Assembly (NCBI RefSeq): GCF_900115345.1 | Contig: NZ_FOWC01000001.1 | Coordinates: 186,001-250,000, forward strand | DNA from: Amycolatopsis rubida | Lineage (GTDB): Bacteria > Actinomycetota > Actinomycetes > Mycobacteriales > Pseudonocardiaceae | DNA: 64,000 bases | Direction: 5' to 3' | The notes under the pieces: model-generated | Databases searched by the model: none | Seen by the model: the letters and a program-made list of their open reading frames with translations, nothing else | What the model was told of the DNA's origin: nothing | Shown: in pieces, positions 16,583-25,352 of the stretch | How the letters are laid out: every line of letters begins with the position of its first letter | How positions within the stretch are numbered: position 1 is the first letter of the stretch | Translations under genes and position numbers: made by a program

Positions 16583-18511
16583 ATGAGCACCAGTGCGAAC
16601 GGCAGCGCGGCCGGGAACGGGCAAGGCGCGCTGACCGCGTCCCGCTCCACCGAGGTGAACAAGCTGGACCGGGTGGTCATCCGGTTTGCCGGCGACTCGG
16701 GTGACGGGATGCAGCTGACCGGTGACCGGTTCACCTCGGAGGCCGCGGCGTTCGGGAACGACCTGTCGACCATGCCCAACTTCCCGGCCGAGATCCGGGC
16801 GCCACAGGGCACCATCCCCGGCGTCTCGTCCTTCCAGGTGCATTTCGCCGACTACGACATCCTCACGCCGGGCGACCGGCCGGACGTGCTGGTCGCGATG
16901 AACCCCGCCGCGCTCAAGGCGAACGTGCGCGACGTCCCGCACGGCGGGACGATCATTCTCAACACCGACGAGTTCTCCAAGCGGAACCTGGTGAAGGTCG
17001 GCTACGAGACCGACCCGCTCGACGACGATTCGCTGACGCCGTTCCAGGTGCACCGGGTCGCCATGTCGACCCTGACCCAGGGCGCGCTCGCCGACACCGG
17101 CCTCGGCAAGAAGGACGCCGAACGCTGCAAGAACATGTTCGCGCTCGGCCTGCTGTCGTGGATGTACCACCGGCCGACCGAGGGCACCGAGCGGTTCCTG
17201 CGCGAGAAGTTCGCGAAGAAGCCGGACATCGCCGAGGCGAACATCCTTGCCTTCCGGGCAGGCTGGAACTACGGCGAGACCACTGAATCGTTCGCGACCA
17301 CCTTCGAGGTCGCGCCCGCCAAGCTGGACAAGGGCACCTACCGGCAGATCACCGGGAACACCGCGCTGGCGTACGGGATCGTGGCCGCCGGACAGCAGTC
17401 CGGCCTGCAGATCCTGCTCGGCACGTACCCGATCACCCCGGCCTCGGACGTGCTGCACGAGCTGTCCAAGCACAAGAACTACGGCATCATCACCTTCCAG
17501 GCCGAGGACGAGATCGCCGGCATCGGGGCCGCGCTCGGCGCCTCCTACGGCGGGGCGCTGGGCATCACGTCCACGTCCGGGCCGGGCGTCGCGCTCAAGT
17601 CGGAGACCATCGGCCTCGGCGTGATGACCGAACTGCCGCTGGTGATCATCGACGTGCAGCGCGGCGGGCCGTCCACCGGCCTTCCGACCAAGACCGAGCA
17701 GGCCGACCTGCTGCAGGCGATGTTCGGCCGCAACGGCGAATCGCCGGTGCCGATCATCGCGCCGCTCTCGCCCGCCGACTGTTTCGACGCGGCGATCGAG
17801 GCCACCCGGATCGCGCTGAGGTACCGCACGCCGGTGCTGCTGCTGTCCGACGGCGCGATCGCCAACGGTTCCGAACCGTGGCTGGTCCCGAATGTCGCGG
17901 ACTTGCCGGATCTGCGCGTGGAATTCGCGTCGGAACCCAACTCCGACAACGGATCCGGCGAGTTCTGGCCGTATGTGCGCGACCCGGAGACGCTCGCGCG
18001 GGCGTGGGCCATCCCCGGCACTCCCGGGCTGCAGCACCGCATCGGCGGGCTGGAGAAGGCCGACGGCACCGGGCACATCTCCTACGACCCGGACAACCAC
18101 GACAAGATGGTGCGGCTGCGCCAGGCGAAGATCGACGGCATCGACGTGCCGGACCTGGAGGTCGACGACCCGTCCGGCGAGGCACGCGTGCTGGCGCTGG
18201 GCTGGGGTTCGTCCTACGGCCCGATCGGCGCGGCCTGCCGCCGCGTGCGCAAGCTCGGAATGCCGATCGCGCAGGCGCATCTGCGGCATCTCAACCCGTT
18301 GCCGCACAACCTCGGCGAGGTGCTCGCCCGCTACGACCGGGTCGTGGTCCCGGAGATGAACCTGGGCCAGCTCGCGCTGCTGCTGCGGGCGAAGTTCCTG
18401 GTGGACGTGCACTCCTACACGAAGGTCGCCGGCCTGCCGTTCAAGGCCGAGGAACTGCAGAACGTGTTCGCCGACATCATCGCCAACCTCGTTCCGGAGG
18501 GCGTCAAGTGA
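16583..18511 (+). CDS. korA: 2-oxoglutarate:ferredoxin oxidoreductase, alpha subunit (gamma-alpha fusion)
   Basis: 642 residues. The first ~200 residues are the gamma domain (FAGDSGDGMQLTGDRFTSEA) that contacts CoA; the rest is the alpha domain (GNTALAYGIVAAGQQSGLQI, then LLGTYPITPASDVLHEL). With KorB it converts 2-oxoglutarate and CoA to succinyl-CoA with ferredoxin as electron acceptor, an alternative to the dehydrogenase complex in actinobacteria. GGGAGAGAGGGA precedes the ATG. The 286-base leader contains the perfect palindrome GGCTCCCCGGGGAGCC (16522-16537), possibly regulatory; no other gene is seen there. It overlaps korB by four bases. Confidence 0.93.
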   Translation: MSTSANGSAAGNGQGALTASRSTEVNKLDRVVIRFAGDSGDGMQLTGDRFTSEAAAFGNDLSTMPNFPAEIRAPQGTIPGVSSFQVHFADYDILTPGDRPDVLVAMNPAALKANVRDVPHGGTIILNTDEFSKRNLVKVGYETDPLDDDSLTPFQVHRVAMSTLTQGALADTGLGKKDAERCKNMFALGLLSWMYHRPTEGTERFLREKFAKKPDIAEANILAFRAGWNYGETTESFATTFEVAPAKLDKGTYRQITGNTALAYGIVAAGQQSGLQILLGTYPITPASDVLHELSKHKNYGIITFQAEDEIAGIGAALGASYGGALGITSTSGPGVALKSETIGLGVMTELPLVIIDVQRGGPSTGLPTKTEQADLLQAMFGRNGESPVPIIAPLSPADCFDAAIEATRIALRYRTPVLLLSDGAIANGSEPWLVPNVADLPDLRVEFASEPNSDNGSGEFWPYVRDPETLARAWAIPGTPGLQHRIGGLEKADGTGHISYDPDNHDKMVRLRQAKIDGIDVPDLEVDDPSGEARVLALGWGSSYGPIGAACRRVRKLGMPIAQAHLRHLNPLPHNLGEVLARYDRVVVPEMNLGQLALLLRAKFLVDVHSYTKVAGLPFKAEELQNVFADIIANLVPEGVK

Positions 18512-19572
18512 CCGCCATCGATCTCGGGCTGCCGCAGTTGGGCGGCATCGACCTGGTGCCGACCACCGACGAACCGCAGAAGGCCAAGGACTACAAGTCC
18601 GACCAGGAAGTGCGCTGGTGTCCCGGCTGCGGCGACTACGTGGTGCTCAACGCCGTGCAGTCGTTCCTGCCGACACTCGGGCTCAAGCGCGAGAACATCG
18701 TCTTCATCTCGGGCATCGGCTGCTCGTCGCGGTTCCCGTACTACCTCAACACCTACGGCATGCACTCGATCCACGGCCGCGCGCCGTCGATCGCCACCGG
18801 TCTCGCCACCACGCGCCCGGACCTGTCGGTGTGGGTCGTCACCGGAGACGGCGACGCGCTGTCCATCGGCGGCAACCACCTGATCCATGCGTTGCGGCGC
18901 AACGTGAACATCAAGATCCTGCTGTTCAACAACCGGGTCTACGGGCTGACCAAGGGCCAGTACTCGCCGACGTCCGGCCAGGGCATGGTCACCAAGTCGA
19001 CGCCGATGGGTTCGCTGGACACGCCGTTCAACCCGCTGTCGCTGGCGATTGGCGCGGAGGCGTCGTTCGTGGGCCGCGCGATGGACTCCGACCGCAAGGG
19101 CCTCACCGAAGTCCTTGAAGCGGCGGCGAAACACCGCGGTTCGGCGCTGGTGGAGATCTACCAGAACTGCCCGATCTTCAACGACGGCGCGTTCGATGTG
19201 TTGAAGGACAAGGACGAAGCCGCCTCCCGGTTGATCCCGCTCCGCGCGGGCGAGCCGATCCGCTTCGGCCCGGAGGGCGAGTTCGGCGTCCGCCGCGGCG
19301 ACTGGGGCGGCCTGGACGTCGGCAAGGTCGCCGAGATCGGCGAGGAAAACCTCGTGGTGCACGATCCGTCGATCGCGGACACGTCCTACGCCTTCGCGCT
19401 TTCCCGCCTCGGCGACCAGAACCTGAGCCACGTCCCGACGGGCATCCTGCGCCAGGTCGAACGCCCCACCTACGACGACGCCGCGCGGGCCCAGGTCGAG
19501 CAGGCGCGCGAGACACGGAAGCCGGACCTGCAAGGATTGTTGCGAGGCAAGGACACCTGGACTGTCGCTTAG
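18508..19572 (+). CDS. korB: 2-oxoglutarate:ferredoxin oxidoreductase, beta subunit
   Basis: 354 residues from GTG, overlapping the korA stop (GTGA). It binds thiamine diphosphate and an iron-sulfur cluster: WCPGCGDY provides cysteines, CSSRFPYY follows, and GDGDALSIGGNHLIHA with NN about 25 residues on is the TPP motif. It catalyses decarboxylation of 2-oxoglutarate and passes electrons to ferredoxin. No ferredoxin gene is adjacent. The gene ends directly in a strong inverted repeat whose first base is the last base of the stop codon. Confidence 0.94.
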   Translation: MTAIDLGLPQLGGIDLVPTTDEPQKAKDYKSDQEVRWCPGCGDYVVLNAVQSFLPTLGLKRENIVFISGIGCSSRFPYYLNTYGMHSIHGRAPSIATGLATTRPDLSVWVVTGDGDALSIGGNHLIHALRRNVNIKILLFNNRVYGLTKGQYSPTSGQGMVTKSTPMGSLDTPFNPLSLAIGAEASFVGRAMDSDRKGLTEVLEAAAKHRGSALVEIYQNCPIFNDGAFDVLKDKDEAASRLIPLRAGEPIRFGPEGEFGVRRGDWGGLDVGKVAEIGEENLVVHDPSIADTSYAFALSRLGDQNLSHVPTGILRQVERPTYDDAARAQVEQARETRKPDLQGLLRGKDTWTVA

Positions 19573-19635
19573 TCCACATAAGACAGCGGCCGCCATTTCC
19601 CGAACCGGGGGTGGCGGCCGCTGTCTTATGTGGAC
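19572..19635. terminator. Strong hairpin terminator after korAB
   Basis: Perfect 24-base arms (19572-19595 and 19612-19635, starting GTCCACATAAGACAGC) around a 16-base loop. It starts within the korB stop codon. Since the next intact gene is convergent, it could stop transcription from both sides. Confidence 0.8.
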
Positions 19636-19705
19636 ACTTCTGCCAGCAGCCCGCGAACAGTCACCTTGGCGGTGCGGCGCACTACGCCGGTGAAGTCGGC
19701 GCGCA

Positions 19706-19860
19706 TCACGGCGGCGGCTGCTACGGGCCTCGCTGGGGATTGACCAGCCCCGCCAAAGCTGCCGCGCCCAGGCCGGGACAAAGCAGTGGCGGCCCGGCTG
19801 TGGGCCGAGGCCGAACGGCTCACCGGCATCTCGGTCAAGGACCTTGGGGCTGCCAGCTGA
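19706..19860 (+). pseudogene. C-terminal fragment of a short-chain dehydrogenase (retinol-dehydrogenase-like), frameshifted
   Basis: Read in one frame, GGCYGPRWGLTSPAKAA resembles the C-terminal GxYYGPxG region of retinol-dehydrogenase-like SDRs. Shifted by one frame, the sequence continues LPRPGRDKAVAARLWAEAER then LTGIS, the usual end of those proteins, and stops at 19860. The N-terminal Rossmann domain is absent, so this is a decayed 3' remnant. The rest of 19636-19919 shows nothing recognisable. Confidence 0.5.
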
Positions 19861-19919
19861 TTCCAGCTACGACAAAGGCCGCCGTCCCAGCGGGGCAGCG
19901 GCCTCGGTCTCAAGTGGAC

Positions 19920-21344
19920 TCAGTGCAGCGGACGGAACCCGACTCGCTCGGCATCGGCGGCACTGCGGAACCAGACCTCAGCCACCATCTTCGGGAACTG
20001 CGGCGAATCCTCCCCGCAATACCGCAACGCCGTCACGCTCGCCTTCACCGTGAAACCCTCCGCCGGACGACCGCCGCCCGGCCGCGGCATCGCCGAACCC
20101 GGGCCGAACGGTCCCGGCGGCACCACGTCATCCGCGGTCTGCCGCGCAGGCGGTGGCTCCGGAGCGGCCATCGCGGCCTGGTTCGGCTGCACGGACGGCT
20201 CGAACAGCGAACCGCTGTGCCCACCGGCGAGGTCCGGTTCGCGGCGCTCCACCGGACGCATCGACGGCTGGATCGGCCGCGGCGGGTCGAAACCGCCGCG
20301 CGGGGATTCACGGCGCTGTCGCTTCGGCAAGCCCTGGCCGCCTTCCGCGGTGTCCTCTGTGGACTCAGCGGCGGACTCGACGCCCGGGATCAGGTGGTCG
20401 GTCGACGAATCCTCTTCGAGGTGGCCGACGGCCGGTTCGGCGGGTTCCTCGAACGGCGACCGCTGCGCCGTGTCCGGCTGGTTGAACCAGTCCGGTTCGG
20501 GTTCGGTCGCACGACCCGGGCCCGGACGGAACAGCGAGACCGGCTCGGACTCCGAAGCGGTGCTGTCCACCGGAGCCGGGTCGAGTCGTCGCTCCAAAGA
20601 GGACGGACCGTCGGCCGGTTCGGCGAGCTGCCGGCTCGGCTCCTGTTCGGCGAGACTCTCCGGCTCGGCGTGGTCCGCGGCGGGAACGTCGGCCGGTTCC
20701 GGAATCCGGTGATAGCCGCTGTCGTGCTCGTCCACCGGTTCGGGAATCCGGTGATAGCCGCTGTCCTGCTCGTCCGCCGGTTCCGCGACGCGGTGGTAGC
20801 CGCTGTCGTGGTCCTCGGCCGGTTCCGCGATGCGGTGCGAACCGGTGTCGACCGGCTGCAGGTACTCGGTGGCCGCGGCGCGGTAGGCAGAACCAGAGTC
20901 CTCCGGAACGCTCTCAGCCGGTGCACTGTCGAAAAGCCCGTTCGCCGCTTGGTGTTCGCGAGCCTCGGCCTGCGCGAACGCCTCATCGACGTCGTCCTCA
21001 GGAGATTCCGTGGTGTCCACTGCGGAGGCAGCCGCCGGTTCCGGAGCCGTGCGGTACTCGGCGTCGTACTCGGCTTCTGGCTCGAAAGCGCTCGTCGCCT
21101 GGATGACTTCCGTCTGAGCGTGCTCGCGGCGGTCTCTGGTCCAGTCCTCCGCGGGCGGCAGCACCGCGGTGCGCGCGGGTGTACTGGCCGCGGCGCGTGC
21201 CGTGTCGGCGTGCGCGCTCGCCAGTTCCGTTTCCAGTTCGCGTACCCGCTTGCGCGCCGGACGTGCCAGCACCAGCCAAGCGATGACCGCACCGACGATG
21301 AAGGCCAGCAGGCTCCAGAGCCACACCTGCCCGAAAATGGACAT
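19920..21344 (-). CDS. Membrane-anchored protein with C-terminal sunset domain (ArfC-like)
   Basis: 474 residues. A single membrane helix at residues 8-27 (LWSLLAFIVGAVIAWLVLA) is followed by a short coiled coil, then about 350 residues of acidic, Pro/Glu/Ser-rich, probably disordered sequence. The last ~45 residues (ASVTALRYCGEDSPQFPKMV, then AEVWFRSAADAERVGF) resemble the sunset domain found in mycobacterial ArfC. Near residues 175-220 there are four close copies of a DSGYHR(V/I)(A/P)EP repeat. It lies 12 bases after the polyprenyl synthase gene, probably co-transcribed. Function is unknown; a role at the cell envelope is a guess from topology. Confidence 0.65.
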   Translation of the reverse strand: MSIFGQVWLWSLLAFIVGAVIAWLVLARPARKRVRELETELASAHADTARAAASTPARTAVLPPAEDWTRDRREHAQTEVIQATSAFEPEAEYDAEYRTAPEPAAASAVDTTESPEDDVDEAFAQAEAREHQAANGLFDSAPAESVPEDSGSAYRAAATEYLQPVDTGSHRIAEPAEDHDSGYHRVAEPADEQDSGYHRIPEPVDEHDSGYHRIPEPADVPAADHAEPESLAEQEPSRQLAEPADGPSSLERRLDPAPVDSTASESEPVSLFRPGPGRATEPEPDWFNQPDTAQRSPFEEPAEPAVGHLEEDSSTDHLIPGVESAAESTEDTAEGGQGLPKRQRRESPRGGFDPPRPIQPSMRPVERREPDLAGGHSGSLFEPSVQPNQAAMAAPEPPPARQTADDVVPPGPFGPGSAMPRPGGGRPAEGFTVKASVTALRYCGEDSPQFPKMVAEVWFRSAADAERVGFRPLH

Positions 21345-21356
21345 TTCTCGCCCCTT

Positions 21357-22400
21357 TTAGAACGTTCGCGCGACCAGGTAGTCGGCGACCGACTCGCAAG
21401 CGTCGCGCGCAGGGGAAGCGGGCAGCGAGGCGAGCTCGGCACGTGCTCGGGAAGCGTAGTCGGAAAGAGTTTCGCGCGCGCGTTCGAGGCCGCTGCAACG
21501 GCGCAGCAGGTCGAGCGCCTCGGCGACCAGGTCGTCGTCGGTGATCGGCCCGGCGAGCAGCTCGACGAGCCGCGGGTCGGTGCCCGGATCGGCCAGCGCG
21601 TACAGCATCGGCAGCGTGCGAACGCCCTCCCGCAGGTCAGTGCCCTGGGCCTTGCCCAGTTCGACCGAGGGCGACGCGATGTCGATGATGTCGTCGGAGA
21701 TCTGGAAGGCCGCGCCGATGATGTCGCCGAAGCGGCGCAGCGCCTGGATGTGCTCCTCCGCCGCATCGGACATCATGCCGCCGAAGCGCCCGGACGTCGC
21801 GATCAGCGAACCGGTCTTCTGCGCGATGACGGTGAGGTAGTGCTCGACCGGATCGTCGCCGGGGCCAGGACCGACGGTCTCCCGCATTTGCCCGCTGACC
21901 AGCTCGCCGAACGTCTCGGCGATGATCCGCGCGGCGTCCGTGCCGAGGTCGGCGACGAGCCGCGAAGCGTGCGCGAAGAGGTAGTCGCCGGTGAGGATCG
22001 CGACGGTGTTGTCCCAGCGCGAGTTGACGCTCTCCGCGCCGCGCCGCATGGTCGCCTCGTCCATGACGTCGTCGTGGTACAGCGTCGCCAAGTGCACCAG
22101 CTCGACCGCGGCGGCCGCGATCAGCACCTGCTCGCCCTGCTTCGGCCCGAACTGCGCCGACAGCAGCGTGAACAGCGGACGAAAACGTTTGCCCCCCGCT
22201 TCGACCAGGTGCAACGCCGCGTCGTGCACAGCGGGCACGTCACTCTTCACGACGTCCCGCAGCATCGTCTCGACCTCCGCCAGCCCGCCCGCGATGGCGC
22301 GCAGCAAGGGCTCGTCCTGGATCTGCAGCCCGACGGTCGCGCGCAGGTCCTCGACAGCGCCATCCCGGGCCGGCCCCGGAGGTGGTGAAGACACAGACAC
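21357..22400 (-). CDS. Polyprenyl diphosphate synthase (menaquinone side chain)
   Basis: 347 residues from GTG (VSVSSPPPGPARDG) with GGAG upstream; the open frame reaches 22529 but that part is not conserved. Trans-prenyl synthase motifs are complete: GGKRFRPL for isopentenyl diphosphate binding, first Asp-rich motif LYHDDVMDEATMRR, second Asp-rich motif QISDDIIDI. It elongates an allylic diphosphate to a long all-trans chain in the cytosol. In M. tuberculosis the corresponding gene grcC1 neighbours menJ and menG, and here the same genes lie just across the nuo operon, so the product is probably the menaquinone tail. Confidence 0.9.
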   Translation of the reverse strand: MSVSSPPPGPARDGAVEDLRATVGLQIQDEPLLRAIAGGLAEVETMLRDVVKSDVPAVHDAALHLVEAGGKRFRPLFTLLSAQFGPKQGEQVLIAAAAVELVHLATLYHDDVMDEATMRRGAESVNSRWDNTVAILTGDYLFAHASRLVADLGTDAARIIAETFGELVSGQMRETVGPGPGDDPVEHYLTVIAQKTGSLIATSGRFGGMMSDAAEEHIQALRRFGDIIGAAFQISDDIIDIASPSVELGKAQGTDLREGVRTLPMLYALADPGTDPRLVELLAGPITDDDLVAEALDLLRRCSGLERARETLSDYASRARAELASLPASPARDACESVADYLVARTF

Positions 22401-22654
22401 GTCGGCTCCGCTCTCTCGTGGCGCTCGTCGCCAGTCGGTTACCCCCTTCAGGGTAGTGGTTGCCCCGCAACCTGCCTTTACCCGCTGTCCTGCGGAAACG
22501 GTGACGAACGCGACACTGCCGCCCCCCATGCCCGCCAGCCCACGAACGGGTTGATCCGCGATCCCGGACGGGTGATCGCCGCCCGAGGACGCAACAGGCG
22601 ATTCGGACCTGCGGATAGTCCTGGGGAGGCAGCATCAGCAGCGAGGAGACGACC

Positions 22655-23305
22655 ATGATCATCAAGCGCACCGCACTGGCCGGCGCAGCCCTGGCCACCG
22701 CCGGTTTGCTCGCCGCTGCCGGGACCGCCGCCGCGGACACCCCGGCCGGAGTCGCCGACATCGGCAACGCGAACTTCACGAAGGCCGGAGCCACGATCTC
22801 CATCCCGACGCAAGCTCCGTGCGCGGTAGAAGGCCTGACGAGCGCCTCCGCGACCGCGGCATCCCAACCCGGCGTCCGCTTCGGCGGCGGCACGTCGTCC
22901 TGCACGACAGAGGTCACCGACCCGGCGAACGACGTCACCACCACGACGTCGACTGCCACCGGCAACAACTTCGAGCTGTCAGCCCTGGTTAGCTCCGGCG
23001 GCAAACGCATCCGCATCTCGTCGTACACGGTGACCTGCAAGGCGACCCAGAGCGGCACCAACGCCAACTGGACCCTGAGCGGCCTCAGCGGAATCAGCGG
23101 CCTGCCTTCACCGATCCCCGCGAACTACACCAAGCCGCTGACGAAATCGGACGGAACGCTGCTGGCGAATGCGGTCTTCAACAGCCAAACGCTCCCCGGC
23201 GACGGCAGCATGACCCTGACGATGCTGCGCATCGACTTCGCCCCCGCGTCGGGCGCTTCGGGTTCGGTCACTGTCGGCCACACCGCCTGCGCCCCAACGC
23301 CCTGA
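22655..23305 (+). CDS. Secreted hypothetical protein
   Basis: 216 residues with a signal peptide (IIKRTALAGAALATAGLLAA, probable cleavage near residue 28 after AAA-D). The mature part is Thr/Ser/Ala-rich with four cysteines in two distant pairs (CAVE/SSCTTE and TVTCK/HTAC), consistent with a small exported beta-rich protein. GAGGAG precedes the ATG. I recognise no family. Neighbours are a divergent polyprenyl synthase and the convergent nuo operon, and neither suggests a function. Confidence 0.7.
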   Translation: MIIKRTALAGAALATAGLLAAAGTAAADTPAGVADIGNANFTKAGATISIPTQAPCAVEGLTSASATAASQPGVRFGGGTSSCTTEVTDPANDVTTTTSTATGNNFELSALVSSGGKRIRISSYTVTCKATQSGTNANWTLSGLSGISGLPSPIPANYTKPLTKSDGTLLANAVFNSQTLPGDGSMTLTMLRIDFAPASGASGSVTVGHTACAPTP

Positions 23306-23309
23306 AGTA

Positions 23310-23357
23310 CGTGAGGGTTCCCCTCACGACCCGCCACCGTCCGGGAAGGGCCCCTTC
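23310..23357. repeat. Short palindromes after the secreted-protein gene
   Basis: CGTGAGG-GTTCC-CCTCACG (23310-23328) and GAAGGGCCCCTTC (23345-23357), followed by ATTCCCTCAAGGGCCCTTCACG. The GTGAGGG/CCCTCAC and ATTCCCTC words recur in the palindrome at 59979-60041. The rest of the 463-base gap 23306-23768 up to the repeat at 23604 contains no gene that I can support. Confidence 0.45.
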
Positions 23358-23603
23358 ACAGCCTTAGATTCCCTCAAGGGCCCTTCACGAACCTCGGCAT
23401 CTCCCCCGCGGGCCGTCGGCAGGTGGCGAAACCCCTGCGGGCGCAATTGGCGAGGTACGCGCGGAGTCGTTCCTGGCCGATGGCCGCAGTCCGCCCACAG
23501 CCCCGCGGCCCGGCCGGTGCTACGCATCGCCGCACACAACAGACCTCACAGGGGCGCTAACCCCGACCGCAGCCAATGCACCCATCCCACCCAGTCAGCC
23601 ACA

Positions 23604-23768
23604 CTCCCCCGCACCCCGATACGAAGCCAAAACGCGGACGGCGGGTGCTTGTCAAGGCATCTTTCCCGCCTTGACAAGCACCCGCCGTCCGTCGTCGCAC
23701 TCAACTTCGGGGTGCCCACGCACCCACCGAGGCGCAATGTCGCCGCCAGGCGACGAGCCGCCGCCCGA
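23604..23768 (-). repeat. Stop-codon-proximal repeat element, copy 1 (after nuoN)
   Basis: Starts CTCCCCCGCACCCCGATACG and ends AGGCGACGAGCC next to the nuoN stop. The same blocks, in the same order and orientation, occur at 40181-40288 after menJ. GCACCCCGATACGAAG (23611-23626) and CTTCGGGGTGC (23705-23715) form an outer inverted repeat, and this copy holds an extra 57-base hairpin between them. Confidence 0.65.
23635..23691. terminator. Hairpin with perfect 24-bp arms downstream of nuoN
   Basis: Arms 23635-23658 (starting CGGACGGCGGGTGCTTG) and 23668-23691 are perfect reverse complements around a 9-base loop, ATCTTTCCC. It lies between convergent genes, so it can end the nuo transcript and the one from the opposite side. 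Confidence 0.7.
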
Positions 23769-25349
23769 TCAGGAAGCGAACCCTCCAGCCCCAGCCCAAT
23801 CCAACGCAAAGGCAGGCAGAACCCCGAGCACCAAAGTCACCACAACACCCAACGTAATAGCCGCAGTGGTAAACCCGCCCGGCACAGTCACGGTAGGACC
23901 ATCAGCAGCAGGCTCCGAGAAATACATCAACACGATGACCCGCAGATAGAAGAACGCAGCCACCGCACTGAACACCAGCGCGACAACCACCAACGGCGCC
24001 ATCCCATCCGACAACGCCGCCGAGAACACCACGAACTTCCCGACAAACCCGCTGGTCAACGGAATCCCCGCCAACGCAAGCAAGAGGAATGTAAACACCC
24101 CGGCCAGCAACGGCGACCGCTTAGCCAGCCCAGCCCAAGCGGACAGATGCGTAGCCTCCCCGCTGGAGTCGCGAACCAGGGAAACCACGCCAAATGCAGC
24201 CAGCGTAGTGAACCCATAAGCCAGCAGATAGAACAGCGTGCTGGACAACCCATCCTCGGTCATCGCAATCGCACCCACGAGCAAGAACCCGGCGTGCGCC
24301 ACAGACGAGTAAGCAATCATCCGCTTAACATCCGTCTGCGTCAGCCCGAGAATCGCTCCGAGCGCCATCGAAATAATGGCCACGGCCCACATAACCCCGC
24401 GCCATTCCCAGCTGGTCGAGGAAAACCCGACGCTGAGCACCCGCAGAATCGCCCCGAACGCGGCGACCTTCGTGCAGGCAGCCATAAACCCGGTAACCGG
24501 AGTAGGCGCGCCCTGGTAGACGTCCGGCGTCCAAGTGTGGAACGGCCCCACCGACCCCTTGAACAGCAGACCCACCACGAGCAAGCCGAGACCAGCGAAC
24601 AGCAACGTGTCCGACCGGTCCGACCCGGCAGCGGCATGCGCGATGTCAGCCAGCTTCACCGAGTCCGCGTACCCGTACAGCAACGCCAGCCCGTAGAGGA
24701 AGAACGCCGAAGAGAACGCCCCCAACAGGAAGTACTTCACCGCGGCTTCCTGCGAAATCAGCCGACGCCGCCGGGCCAGCCCGCACATCAGATACAACGG
24801 CAGCGAAAGCACTTCCAACGCGATGAACATCGTCAAAAGATCATTCGCCGCGCAGAACGTCATCATCCCGCCGAGCGCGAACAGCGTCAGCGGAAACACC
24901 TCGGTCTGCGACGTCGTAGCCGCACCGGCCTGCGCGCGGTCCTGGACCGTGCCCGGCCGGATCGCCGCCTGGGCCACGAACGCGCCGCCCGCCTCGACCT
25001 TCCGGTCCGCGATCAAGAACACCGCGCCGAGGCCGAGCAACAGCAATGTGCCCCACAGGAACAGCGACGGCCGGTCGACCGAAATCGAGCCGGAGAAGGT
25101 CGTCGTACCGGCCTTCGACGAAGAAGAACCAGTCGCGTACAGGATCAGCGAAACCCCTGCGGCGAGGATCGCGACGAGGGAGATCGTGACCTGGATCCCC
25201 CACCGCGTCGCCTTCGGCGCGAACGCTTCCACCAGCACGCCGATGCACGCGACGCCGAAGACGATCAGCATCGGCAGCACGGCCGCGTAGTCGACCGAAG
25301 GCACTTCCAGCGGTGCTGCCGGCGCTTGCGCCAGGAACATGTCGAGCAC
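23769..25349 (-). CDS. nuoN: NADH-quinone oxidoreductase subunit N
   Basis: 526 residues from GTG. It is a multi-spanning antiporter-like subunit of complex I (Mrp family) and one of the three large proton-pumping modules. Typical features are about 14 hydrophobic helices, the KGSVGPFHTWTPDVYQGAPT region with a conserved Lys, and CTKVAAF. It is the last gene of the nuo operon, three bases after nuoM. Its stop is followed directly by a repeat element and a strong hairpin. Confidence 0.95.
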   Translation of the reverse strand: MLDMFLAQAPAAPLEVPSVDYAAVLPMLIVFGVACIGVLVEAFAPKATRWGIQVTISLVAILAAGVSLILYATGSSSSKAGTTTFSGSISVDRPSLFLWGTLLLLGLGAVFLIADRKVEAGGAFVAQAAIRPGTVQDRAQAGAATTSQTEVFPLTLFALGGMMTFCAANDLLTMFIALEVLSLPLYLMCGLARRRRLISQEAAVKYFLLGAFSSAFFLYGLALLYGYADSVKLADIAHAAAGSDRSDTLLFAGLGLLVVGLLFKGSVGPFHTWTPDVYQGAPTPVTGFMAACTKVAAFGAILRVLSVGFSSTSWEWRGVMWAVAIISMALGAILGLTQTDVKRMIAYSSVAHAGFLLVGAIAMTEDGLSSTLFYLLAYGFTTLAAFGVVSLVRDSSGEATHLSAWAGLAKRSPLLAGVFTFLLLALAGIPLTSGFVGKFVVFSAALSDGMAPLVVVALVFSAVAAFFYLRVIVLMYFSEPAADGPTVTVPGGFTTAAITLGVVVTLVLGVLPAFALDWAGAGGFAS

Positions 25350-25352
25350 GGT

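Noticed and set aside
19626..19913. A 95-codon minus-strand frame after korAB
   Set aside because: It has no ribosome binding site, includes part of the hairpin arm and lies antisense to the better supported SDR remnant.
20700..20840. Regular repeats resembling a CRISPR array
   Set aside because: They encode in-frame DSGYHR(V/I)(A/P)EP peptide repeats inside the sunset-domain gene; spacers are too short and themselves repeated.
23650..23676. TTGACA as a -35 promoter element
   Set aside because: It lies in the arm of a perfect 24-bp hairpin between convergent genes and no suitable -10 sequence follows.
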